Positions 53,518-60,785 of a DNA stretch of 64,000 nucleotides are shown one piece after another (positions within the stretch are counted from its first letter, which is position 1; every line of letters starts with the position of its first letter). The notes under the pieces are model-generated. The model ran no database searches, was not told the origin of the DNA, and worked only from the letters and a program-made list of their open reading frames with translations. A program made the translations under genes and the position numbers. Origin of the DNA: Glutamicibacter soli (GTDB taxonomy: Bacteria; Actinomycetota; Actinomycetes; Actinomycetales; Micrococcaceae); contig NZ_POAF01000007.1 in the NCBI RefSeq assembly GCF_003309065.1, positions 186,001 to 250,000 on the forward strand, in the 5' to 3' direction.

Positions 53518-53544
53518 TAACCGTCTTCCACTCGCCGCCGATAC
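53518..53544 (+). promoter_or_regulatory. Sigma-28-type promoter of flgN-flgK-flgL-fliW
   Basis: TAAC (53518-53521), a 15-base spacer, then GCCGATAC (53537-53544), ending 46 bases before the flgN ATG. It is the only rightward member of the motif family, in the 257-base gap divergent from the sigma gene. Confidence 0.78.
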
Positions 53545-53590
53545 TATTGGTTATCGAGGCATTTTGGGGAAATGCCAGAATTGGAGAATC

Positions 53591-54082
53591 ATGACCAATC
53601 GGGTAAATGAGCTGTCGACGCTCCTGTTCAAGGAACGGGAATGCCTTGAACTGCTCCATTTCAAACTCGAGGAACAGAATTTACTGCTCATTGCCGGCAA
53701 AACGCAATGGCTTTCGGCAGCGACTCGAGAAATCGAACATGTGCTGGAACGCATGCACCATACCAGCCTGGAACGCACGCTGGTCGCCCGCGAGGTGGCC
53801 GAAAGTTGGGGCGGCGACCCGGACTCGTCGCTCTCCGAATTGGCTGCGCTCGCGCCAGTGGGGCCGTGGGGAGAGATCCTCACCTCCCATCTGACGGCGA
53901 TCCATGAATACACCAACGTCATCGCGGCGACTCGCGACGCCAATGAGCAGTTCCTCCGAGCCGCTCAGCGCTCGGCCCAGGAAACCCTTGCGAACCTCGG
54001 CGATTCGGCATCGACCTATGGCCGCAGCGGAGCGGCCGATGTTCCAGGCACCGATGCCCGCATACTCGACACCAATGTCTAA
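53591..54082 (+). CDS. flgN: FlgN-like chaperone for hook-filament junction proteins
   Basis: A 163-residue, mostly helical soluble protein: NELSTLLFKERECLELLHFKLEEQNLLLIAG matches the FlgN opening pattern (ExxxLLxxExxxLExLxxxLxxExxxL). Helices follow, with a soluble tail. It starts at ATG 53591, preceded by GGAGAATC. It is followed after 9 bases by flgK, its expected client. The frame is open upstream to 53432, but that overlaps the promoter. Confidence 0.87.
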   Translation: MTNRVNELSTLLFKERECLELLHFKLEEQNLLLIAGKTQWLSAATREIEHVLERMHHTSLERTLVAREVAESWGGDPDSSLSELAALAPVGPWGEILTSHLTAIHEYTNVIAATRDANEQFLRAAQRSAQETLANLGDSASTYGRSGAADVPGTDARILDTNV

Positions 54083-54091
54083 GGAATCCAG

Positions 54092-55504
54092 ATGAGCACC
54101 TTCGGGAGCCTGAATACCGCCCTGTCGGGGCTCAACGCGGCGCGAGCTGCCATGGAGGTTGCGGGGAACAACTTGGCCAATGTCGCCACCCCGGGATACA
54201 CCCGGCAGCGTGCCGAGTTCCAATCCGCAGGGGCGGTGGCCTCCACCGGCAAGATCACCTCGTCCGGGCGCATCGACCAAGGCGTCGTGTTCACCGGCAT
54301 CGCCCGATTGGCCGACGCCAGCCTGGACGCCCGCGTCCGAGGCACCGTCGCGCTGGCCTCGCAGAGCTCGGTGCGCGCCGATGCGATGGCAGATCTCGAA
54401 TCAATCCTGCGCGAACCGGGCGAGAACGGCCTCTCCGCGTTGCTCAACGATTTCTGGGCCGGATGGGAAGACGTGGCAGGCCAGCCAGGCGACGCCGCCG
54501 CGGGGGCCGTGCTGCTCCAGCGCGCGCAGTCGGCGGTCGACCGCATCGTCCAGATGGATGACGAGATCAACGGCCAGTGGACCTCCCAGCGCCAGGACCT
54601 GAGCACCCGCATCGACGATCTGAATGCCACCGCGCAGGGCGTCGCGGCGCTGAACGGGCAGATCCGTTCGCTCACCGCCGCCGGTGGTTCGCCCGCTGCG
54701 CTGCTCGACCAGCGCTCGCAGCTGGTCGAGCGCCTGGCCGAGCTGTCCGGCGCGAGCGTGCGCGAGCTGCCCGATGGAACCGTCGACGTACTGCTGGAGG
54801 GCAGCCCCCTGGTCACCGGGACTACTGCCCGCTCGCTGCAGCTGTCCGGAGGCCGGAACAGCGAGGACGCCGCGGTCTCCGTGCGCTGGTCGCACCGGCC
54901 TGACGACCAGGTGTCGCTGGATGCCGGCAGCATCGCGGCAGGGCTCGCGGTGCTCTCCCCCGCCACCGGTTCCTACAGCTCGGGGCCGCTGGCGCAGGCT
55001 GCCGCGCAGCTGGACCGGATCGCCCTGCGCCTTGCCGAGGCGGTCAACCAGGTGCACCACTCGGGATTGACCAGTGCCGGCACGCCTGGCGGCGACTTCT
55101 TCGGCATCGATCCGGCAAACCCAGCCGGCAGCATCAAGGTGCTGCTCCACGACGGGTCCCAGCTGGCCACCGGCTTGCCCGGCGGCGGCGCGCTGGACGG
55201 CTCGAACGCTCAGAAGCTGGCCGAGCTGGGCAAGACACCGGACGGCGCCGACGCGCTGTGGTCGCGGCTGGTGATCGAGGTGGGAGCCACGAGCCGCGCC
55301 GAGGCAACCCAGGCGCTGTCCAGCGCTATGGCCGCGGACGGTGCCGTCACCGCGCGCCACGGCGCCTCCGCGGTGTCGTTGGACGAGGAGAACATCGCCC
55401 TGCTCAGCCACCAGCATGCCTACCAGGGCGCTGCCCGAGTGCTCACCGCACTGGACGAAATGCTGGACACCTTGATCAATGGCACCGGCCGTGTTGGACG
55501 ATAG
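54092..55504 (+). CDS. flgK: Flagellar hook-associated protein FlgK (HAP1)
   Basis: A 470-residue hook-filament junction protein. The N-terminus STFGSLNTALSGLNAARAAMEVAGNNLANVATPGYTRQR (key part NNLANVATPGYTRQR) is the rod/hook signature. A helical block with LSALLNDFWAGWEDVAGQP and LDQRSQLVERLAELSG is FlgK-specific. The C-terminus SLDEENIALLSHQHAYQGAARVLTALDEMLDTLI is the matching helix. It precedes flgL by 9 bases. Confidence 0.95.
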   Translation: MSTFGSLNTALSGLNAARAAMEVAGNNLANVATPGYTRQRAEFQSAGAVASTGKITSSGRIDQGVVFTGIARLADASLDARVRGTVALASQSSVRADAMADLESILREPGENGLSALLNDFWAGWEDVAGQPGDAAAGAVLLQRAQSAVDRIVQMDDEINGQWTSQRQDLSTRIDDLNATAQGVAALNGQIRSLTAAGGSPAALLDQRSQLVERLAELSGASVRELPDGTVDVLLEGSPLVTGTTARSLQLSGGRNSEDAAVSVRWSHRPDDQVSLDAGSIAAGLAVLSPATGSYSSGPLAQAAAQLDRIALRLAEAVNQVHHSGLTSAGTPGGDFFGIDPANPAGSIKVLLHDGSQLATGLPGGGALDGSNAQKLAELGKTPDGADALWSRLVIEVGATSRAEATQALSSAMAADGAVTARHGASAVSLDEENIALLSHQHAYQGAARVLTALDEMLDTLINGTGRVGR

Positions 55505-55513
55505 GACCTGCAC

Positions 55514-56389
55514 ATGACACGCATTACCACGTCGGCGCTCAGCTTCAATGCCGAACGCAACCTCGCCGCCGCGGCCGCCCGGCTGGCCACGATCCAGGAC
55601 AAGATCGGCTCCAACAAACAGATCAGCCGGCCCAGCGACGACCCGGCGGGGGCCGCCGAGGCGATGGCGGTTCGCACCGAGCAGCGCCAGAACGCGCAGT
55701 TTTCCCGGAACGCAGCGGATGCCAATGGCTGGCTGTCTTCCACGGACGTCGCCTTGTCCGCCGCGACCAGCCTGCTTCACCGGGTGCGCGACCTGACCGC
55801 CCAAGGAGCCAACGACGGAGCGCTCGGACCGGAGGCCCGGGAAGCGATCGCCCTTGAACTCGACCAATTGCGTGAGCAGATGGTCGGGGTGGCCAACACC
55901 CAGTACCGCGGGCGCTTCTTGTTTGCCGGCACCTCGGATGCCGGCAGCGCGCTGGATGAGAACCTGCAGTTCTCCCAGGGCAGCGAGGTCCTGCGCCGGA
56001 TCGGGCCGAATTCCTCGGTGCGCGTGGACGCCGACGGCGCTGCCGCCTTCGGCCAAGGCCCGGACAGCGTCTTCAGCCTCATCTCCTCCATCGCGCAGGA
56101 TTTGCGCAATGGCGTCAATGTGTCCTCACGACTTGAAACGGTGGATGCCCACTTGCAGAACATCCTTGCCACCCAGGCCTCCGTCGGCGCCAGCCACGCC
56201 ACGGTGCGCACGGCCGAGCAGAGCCTGCTGGGCGATGCAGTCAACCTCGAGGCCCGGCGCGCGGGCACCGAGGACATCGACCTCGCCACCGCCATCCTGG
56301 AGCTCAAGAGCCAAGAGGTCGCCTACCAGGCGGCGCTGTCCGCCGCGGCCCGCACCCTGCAGCCTTCACTCATGGACTTCCTGCGATGA
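55514..56389 (+). CDS. flgL: Flagellar hook-associated protein FlgL (HAP3)
   Basis: A 291-residue flagellin-like junction protein. N-terminus RLATIQDKIGSNKQISRPSDDPAGAAEAM (the KxISxPSDDP motif of FlgL), then VALSAATSLLHRVRDLTAQGAND and GVANTQYRGRFLFAGT. The C-terminus LATAILELKSQEVAYQAALSAAARTLQPSLMDFL is standard; both are quoted in part. It overlaps fliW as ATGA. Confidence 0.95.
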   Translation: MTRITTSALSFNAERNLAAAAARLATIQDKIGSNKQISRPSDDPAGAAEAMAVRTEQRQNAQFSRNAADANGWLSSTDVALSAATSLLHRVRDLTAQGANDGALGPEAREAIALELDQLREQMVGVANTQYRGRFLFAGTSDAGSALDENLQFSQGSEVLRRIGPNSSVRVDADGAAAFGQGPDSVFSLISSIAQDLRNGVNVSSRLETVDAHLQNILATQASVGASHATVRTAEQSLLGDAVNLEARRAGTEDIDLATAILELKSQEVAYQAALSAAARTLQPSLMDFLR

Positions 56390-56760
56390 GCCGCAAACTG
56401 ATCCCGTCCTCCGCCCTGCCCGGATTCCCGCAGGCGCAAACGCTGGAGCTTTGTGCTGTCGACGGCGCCCCGGGCCTCTTTGCGCTGTCATCCCCCGAGG
56501 CGCCATCATTGCGCTGGTTCGTCCTCGAGACCGCAGTGCACCTGCCGCACTACACACCGCAGTTCTCCGAAGACCACCTGGCGGCGGTCGGCCGGCCGGC
56601 GCAGAACGCGCGATTGGTCCTTGCCGTGGTCAACACCGCCGACCAGCGACCCAGCGCCAACCTCTTCGCGCCGCTCTTGGTCAACGACGACACCGGGCAG
56701 TGCTCCCAGGTCCTGCTTGAATCGCAGGATTGGCCTTTGCGCCATGACCTGAGCGCCTAA
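56386..56760 (+). CDS. fliW: Flagellar assembly factor FliW
   Basis: A 124-residue protein matching FliW along its length: ALPGFPQAQTLELCAV, LRWFVLETAVHLPHYTPQFSEDHLAAVG, LVLAVVNTADQRPSANLFAPLLVN and QVLLESQDWPLRHDL (in pieces), the last corresponding to the family's SxRHPL ending. FliW binds flagellin and, when free, antagonises CsrA; the interaction network is from Bacillus. It is the last gene of flgN-flgK-flgL-fliW, coupled to flgL, and a good intrinsic terminator follows. csrA is 28 kb away at the other end of the locus. Confidence 0.9.
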   Translation: MSRKLIPSSALPGFPQAQTLELCAVDGAPGLFALSSPEAPSLRWFVLETAVHLPHYTPQFSEDHLAAVGRPAQNARLVLAVVNTADQRPSANLFAPLLVNDDTGQCSQVLLESQDWPLRHDLSA

Positions 56761-56765
56761 CCTCG

Positions 56766-56814
56766 AACTCCGGCGGAAGGATTGTTTAATTTCCTTCCGG
56801 CGGAGTTTTCTTTT
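56766..56814 (+). terminator. Rho-independent terminator after fliW
   Basis: AACTCCGGCGGAAGGA pairs with TCCTTCCGGCGGAGTT (one G-G mismatch) around a 10-base loop and is followed by TTCTTTT. It closes the flagellar locus. Confidence 0.85.
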
Positions 56815-56982
56815 CCGCCTGGATACTGCATAGTAGCGATTCAGGCGGAATCCGATTTGGTCTCTGCGTCGCAGCTTCCCACCTCGGGAATAATTGACGC
56901 CTCAACTTGTTGTTACATGCATACGCATATAAATTGGAGACGAGCACACGATGTGACGTTTCACCAGCTAATAGGAGTAGGC

Positions 56983-58119
56983 ATGCAGTTCGGAGTTTTC
57001 TCAGTCAGCGACATCACCCGCGATCCCACCACCGGCCGTGTGCCAACAGAGAAGGAACGCATCGACGCCCAGGTCGCCATCGCCAAAAAGGTCGAGGAAA
57101 TCGGCATGGACGTCTACGCCATCGGCGAGCACCACAACCGCCCGTTCTTCTCCTCCTCGCCGACCACCACTCTGGCCTACATCGCGGCGCAGACCGAACG
57201 CATCATCCTGTCCACCACGACCACGCTGATCACCACGAACGACCCGGTGAAGATCGCCGAAGACTTCGCCATGCTGCAGCATCTGTCCAACGGCCGCACC
57301 GACCTCGTGCTCGGCCGCGGCAACACCGGCCCGGTCTACCCGTGGTTCGGGAAGAACATTCAGGACTCGGTCAACCTGACCGTGGAGAACTACAACCTGC
57401 TGCGCCGCCTGTGGGACGAGGACGTGGTGAACTGGGAAGGCCGCTTCCGCACCCCGCTGCAGAACTTCACCTCCACCCCGCGCCCGCTGGACGACGTGGC
57501 CCCGTTCGTCTGGCACGGCTCGATCCGCACCCCGCAGGTCGCGGAAATCGCCGCCTACTACGGCGACGGCTTCTTCGCGAACAACATCTTCTGGCCGAAG
57601 GAGCACTACCAGCAGTTGATCGGCCTGTACCGCGAGCGCTACGAGCACTACGGCCACGGCCGCGCCGACCAGGCTATCGTGGGCCTGGGCGGGCAGTTCT
57701 ACATGGCCAAGGAATCGCAGCAGGCGGTCAAGGAGTTCCGCCCGTACTTCGACAACGCCCCGGTCTACGGCCACGGCCCGTCGCTGGAGGACTTCACCGC
57801 GCAGACCCCGCTGACCGTCGGCTCCCCGCAGCAGGTGCTGGAGAAGACGCTGAGCTTCCAGGAGTACTTCGGCAGCTACCAGCGCCAGCTGTTCCTTATT
57901 GACCATGCGGGCCTGCCGCTGAAGACCGTGCTGAACCAGCTGGACATGTTCGGCGAGTACGTGCTGCCCGAGCTGCGCAGGGAAATGGACGCCCGCGCGC
58001 CGAAGGACCTGACCCCGGCACCGACACATGCAGGCCTCGTGGCAGCTCGTGACGCTAAACTGAAGGCTGAGCAAGCCAACGCCCCAAAGGAGCCTGAAGT
58101 CAGTGACCGGGACCAGTAA
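56983..58119 (+). CDS. Luciferase-like FMN monooxygenase, CE1758 family
   Basis: A 378-residue flavin-dependent oxidoreductase of the bacterial-luciferase superfamily. Family segments: MQFGVFSVSDITRDPTTGR, AIGEHHNRPFFSSSPTTTLAYIAAQTERI, ITTNDPVKIAEDFAMLQHLSNGR, GRGNTGPVYPWFGK and TAQTPLTVGSPQQV (each in part). This is the layout of the CE1758 group of actinobacteria, which normally works with an NAD(P)H:FMN reductase (CE1759); none adjoins here. ATG 56983 has AGGAGTAGGC upstream; the frame is open to 56782 but with non-coding-like sequence. The C-terminal 35 residues are a charged tail. The next gene, a MarR regulator, overlaps by 17 bases. Confidence 0.9.
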   Translation: MQFGVFSVSDITRDPTTGRVPTEKERIDAQVAIAKKVEEIGMDVYAIGEHHNRPFFSSSPTTTLAYIAAQTERIILSTTTTLITTNDPVKIAEDFAMLQHLSNGRTDLVLGRGNTGPVYPWFGKNIQDSVNLTVENYNLLRRLWDEDVVNWEGRFRTPLQNFTSTPRPLDDVAPFVWHGSIRTPQVAEIAAYYGDGFFANNIFWPKEHYQQLIGLYRERYEHYGHGRADQAIVGLGGQFYMAKESQQAVKEFRPYFDNAPVYGHGPSLEDFTAQTPLTVGSPQQVLEKTLSFQEYFGSYQRQLFLIDHAGLPLKTVLNQLDMFGEYVLPELRREMDARAPKDLTPAPTHAGLVAARDAKLKAEQANAPKEPEVSDRDQ

Positions 58120-58561
58120 CACCCCCGCCCCCGTGAAGGTCACCATCGACGCCTGGGAGTCGCTCTTCCGGGCGCAGGTGGCCGTCATGAGGAAGGTCAG
58201 CGCCAAGCCGGAGTTCCACAAGCTCTCCATGCGCGAATACGATGTGCTGTTCAACCTTCGCATCTGCCCGGGCGGCCGCAGCCGCCTGGTCGACCTGAAC
58301 CGCTACCTGCTGATCTCGCAGCCGAGCCTGAGCCGCATGGTCACCCGGTTGGAGGACAAGGGCCTGATCACCCGCGAGGCCGACCCGACCGACCAGCGCG
58401 CGATGCAGCTGTCGCTGACTCCCAAGGGGCTGGCGGTCCAGCAGGAGATCGGCCGGGAACACGTCAAGCACATCTACGAGCAGATCGGCACGGCGCTGAG
58501 CGAAGACGAGTTCATCCAGCTGCAGCAGCTGACCTCCAAGCTGCGCAGCGCCATCCAGTAG
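58103..58561 (+). CDS. MarR-family transcriptional regulator
   Basis: A 152-residue winged-helix regulator: LSMREYDVLFNLRICPGGR, RLVDLNRYLLISQPSLSRMVTRLEDKGLITREADPTDQRAMQLSLTPKG (in part) is a canonical MarR DNA-binding region with wing. It starts at GTG 58103, preceded by AAAGGAG within the end of the luciferase-like gene, so the two are translationally coupled. It probably controls that operon in response to an aromatic or oxidant substrate (inference). A hairpin terminator follows. Confidence 0.9.
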   Translation: MTGTSNTPAPVKVTIDAWESLFRAQVAVMRKVSAKPEFHKLSMREYDVLFNLRICPGGRSRLVDLNRYLLISQPSLSRMVTRLEDKGLITREADPTDQRAMQLSLTPKGLAVQQEIGREHVKHIYEQIGTALSEDEFIQLQQLTSKLRSAIQ

Positions 58562-58572
58562 CGCGCACGCCG

Positions 58573-58615
58573 AACGCCGGCGGATCCAGTCCTGCGGGGC
58601 GGTTCCGCCGGCGTT
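58573..58615. terminator. Terminator between convergent MarR and SRPBCC genes
   Basis: AACGCCGGCGGA (58573-58584) pairs perfectly with TCCGCCGGCGTT (58604-58615), 12 bp, between converging genes. Confidence 0.7.
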
Positions 58616-58639
58616 GCCGCGTTATTCGTCCGGCCGCCG

Positions 58640-59116
58640 CTACTTGTAGAAGCCCTCGCGCAGCACGATGCCGTATTCCAGCCAGCACTTCATGGCCGCG
58701 AGCATGCCGGTCCAGCCCTCGCAGTTGCCGAAGGCCGCCGTGGCACCCTCGGCGGTGTCCTGCCACGCGGATTCGGTGATCACGACCTTGGTGCGCGAGT
58801 TGTCGTCCTGGGGCTGGAAGTCGAAGGTGACGGTGTTCTGCGCGTCGGGCGCCGCGGAATGGTTCGCTTCCCACTGCAGCACGATGCGCCGCGGAACCTC
58901 GGCTTCCAGCACCTTGACCGGGAAGACGCCCGGGAAGTCGTGGAAGTCCCAGCTCACGGTCGCGCCGGTTTCCAGGCGGCCCTTGGCGCCGCCGGTCGTG
59001 AAGTAGGCGGAGAGCTGCTCGGGATCTGCCACCGCCTCGTACACCTGGGTGCAGGTCTTGGCGATGTGTCCCGAAACGCTGAAGGACAGCTGGCTGGGGG
59101 CTGGGTCGTGGCTCAC
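58640..59116 (-). CDS. SRPBCC/AHSA1-type domain protein
   Basis: A 158-residue single-domain protein of the START/SRPBCC fold (AHA1-C-like). VSGHIAKTCTQVYEAVADPEQLSAYFTTGGAKGRLETGATVSWDFH (in part) is the usual first helix-grip segment. RIVLQWEANHS, TFDFQPQDDNSRTKVVITESAW and GWTGMLAAMKCWLEYGI complete it. Such proteins bind hydrophobic ligands; the ligand is unknown and no neighbour explains it. It appears monocistronic. Confidence 0.87.
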   Translation of the reverse strand: MSHDPAPSQLSFSVSGHIAKTCTQVYEAVADPEQLSAYFTTGGAKGRLETGATVSWDFHDFPGVFPVKVLEAEVPRRIVLQWEANHSAAPDAQNTVTFDFQPQDDNSRTKVVITESAWQDTAEGATAAFGNCEGWTGMLAAMKCWLEYGIVLREGFYK

Positions 59117-59233
59117 GGCACTTTTCTACACCTCGTGCTCCCAGCGGGGCAAGAGCCCGTCGCGCATTCCCAGCCGCGGTGTCCAAGGCTATCCTGTCGC
59201 CATCGGATTCTCGAACGGCTGAGGGAGCGCATC

Positions 59234-59839
59234 ATGGCACGGGTTACCTGCGACGTCACGATCTCACTGGACGGCTTCGTGGCCGGGCCGGAGCAGAGCC
59301 TTGAACAGCCGCTGGGCCGCGGCGGCGAACAGCTGCACCAATGGCAGTTCGAAGCCCGGGACGACGACGCCGCGGAGCGCGCCGGAATCCTGGAGGCAGG
59401 CGCCTACATCATGGGCCGGAACATGTTCAGCCCCGAGCGCTGGGCGCCCTCGGGCAGCTGGCGCGGCTGGTGGGGCGAGGATCCCCCGTATCACGCACCG
59501 GTCTTCGTGCTCACCCACCACGAGGGCGAACCGCTGGCCATGGAGGGCGGCACGGTCTTCAACTTCGTGACCGGCGGGATCCGCCAGGCGCTTCAGCTGG
59601 CGCGCGAGGCGGCCGGCGGGAAGAATGTCGCGATCGCCGGCGGAGCGTCGACCATCAACCAGTTCCTGGACGCGGGGCTGCTGGACGAACTGCGGCTGCA
59701 CATCTCCCCGAAGCTGCTGGGCTCCGGCGAGCGCCTCTTCGAGGGCGTGTCAGGGCAGGAGTTCATCCCGCGCTCCTCGCGCAGCACCGGGCTGGTCACC
59801 CACGTGATCTACGATCTCGCACCGCGGGAATCCGCCTGA
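59234..59839 (+). CDS. Dihydrofolate reductase-like (RibD C-terminal type) protein
   Basis: A 201-residue protein of the DHFR/RibD-C family: VTCDVTISLDGFVAGPEQSLEQPLG at the N-terminus, YIMGRNMFSPER in the middle, then KNVAIAGGASTINQFLDAGLLDELRLHISPKLLGSGERLF (in part), the NADPH-binding and core signature. It starts at ATG 59234, with GAGGGAGCGCATC upstream. Members are often NADPH reductases of unknown substrate. The C-terminus converges on the GNAT gene, with a small hairpin (59843-59867) between. Confidence 0.9.
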   Translation: MARVTCDVTISLDGFVAGPEQSLEQPLGRGGEQLHQWQFEARDDDAAERAGILEAGAYIMGRNMFSPERWAPSGSWRGWWGEDPPYHAPVFVLTHHEGEPLAMEGGTVFNFVTGGIRQALQLAREAAGGKNVAIAGGASTINQFLDAGLLDELRLHISPKLLGSGERLFEGVSGQEFIPRSSRSTGLVTHVIYDLAPRESA

Positions 59840-59842
59840 CCC

Positions 59843-59867
59843 GGCACAGGCTTCGGAGCCGAGTGCC
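59843..59867. terminator. Small hairpin between convergent genes
   Basis: GGCAC pairs with GTGCC outside, and GGCT with AGCC inside around TCGG. It fills the 28-base gap between the DHFR-like and GNAT genes. Confidence 0.45.
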
Positions 59868-60377
59868 CTAGCAGCCGAAGGGGCTGGCGTACCGGTAGTC
59901 GCCGCGCGGCAGTGCGCTCTCGTCGAACACGCGCACCATGAAGTGCTCGCCCCAGGTCGGGTCGCTGGGGATGATACCGCGCCCGGACGCCGGTTCGTAG
60001 CCGAAGCGGTGGTAGTAGCCCGGCGAGCCGAGCAGCACGATACCGCTGAGCTGCGCGTTCTCCGCGGCGTCGTGGATCTGCTGCATCAGGATCGAGCCGA
60101 CACCGCGGTGCTGGTACTCCGGAGCCACGGCCAGCGGGCCCAGGCCCAGCATCTGCTGCCCATCGACCCTTCCCCAGGTGGCGATGACATGGCCGATCAC
60201 CACGGCGTCGTCGAGCGCGACGATGGAAAAGCGCGCATCGTAGCCCTCGCAGTCGAAGAGCTGCTGCAGCAGCCCGACTTCCTCGGGCTCGACCATCGGA
60301 TCGATTCCGGCAAAAGCCGCATGCGTCACCGCATAGACTGCGGCCCGGTCATCGAAGCCCTCTGGACGAATCTGCAT
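59868..60377 (-). CDS. GNAT-family N-acetyltransferase
   Basis: A 169-residue acetyl-CoA-dependent acyltransferase. The acetyl-CoA site is seen as LGPLAVAPEYQHRGVGSILMQQ (motif A, Q/RxxGxG/A type), followed by IVLLGSPGYYHRFGYEP (motif B-like, typical of the YhbS-like subgroup) and GEHFMVRVFDE. It starts at ATG 60377; the longer frame to 60497 encodes a low-complexity stretch and is unlikely. The substrate is unknown. Confidence 0.9.
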   Translation of the reverse strand: MQIRPEGFDDRAAVYAVTHAAFAGIDPMVEPEEVGLLQQLFDCEGYDARFSIVALDDAVVIGHVIATWGRVDGQQMLGLGPLAVAPEYQHRGVGSILMQQIHDAAENAQLSGIVLLGSPGYYHRFGYEPASGRGIIPSDPTWGEHFMVRVFDESALPRGDYRYASPFGC

Positions 60378-60662
60378 GATCGCCAACCTACCAAACCAGC
60401 ATCGTCTTGGTAAATCGAATCTTGCTACTGCCCGGCCTGCTCCCCCTGCTCCTTCCGCACCCGTCCCGCCCGGATTCCTGCAGGCCACAACGCACATCCG
60501 CTGGCGGCCAGCCCTTGTGCGCAGCGGCCGGCAGGTGCCATGAGGCGTTCACCATCAGCGCACCATCCGGAGGTTGGCCATGTCCGTGCATCGCACCGCG
60601 CGGCGCGCTGCGTTGGTGCCGGGCCGCAGCGCTGGCTGCCGCTCTGTAAGAGGACCCGAACG
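60378..60662. other. Intergenic region upstream of the MFS operon
   Basis: About 285 bases without a convincing gene; short overlapping frames on both strands are high-GC artefacts. Promoters for the leftward GNAT gene and the rightward MFS unit must lie here. I see no clear palindromic operator. Confidence 0.4.
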
Positions 60663-60785
60663 TTGTCCACATTCAACCATTTGGTGGATGACCAGTTCGG
60701 TTTCCCGGATTACGATCAGGAATTAAAGGCACACCGCACGGCAGCACGCCGGCGCACCAGCAACCACCAGAGGCCAGAGACGTGA
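60663..60785 (+). CDS. Possible 40-residue leader ORF coupled to the MFS gene
   Basis: An ORF starting TTG at 60663 with AGAGGA 8 bases upstream, encoding LSTFNHLVDDQFGFPDYDQE followed by a basic KAHRTAARRRTSNHQRPET. Its TGA overlaps the MFS start as GTGA, the coupling seen throughout this genome between real genes. The mixed acidic/basic make-up resembles no family I know. It could be a regulatory leader peptide or chance. Confidence 0.35.
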   Translation: MSTFNHLVDDQFGFPDYDQELKAHRTAARRRTSNHQRPET

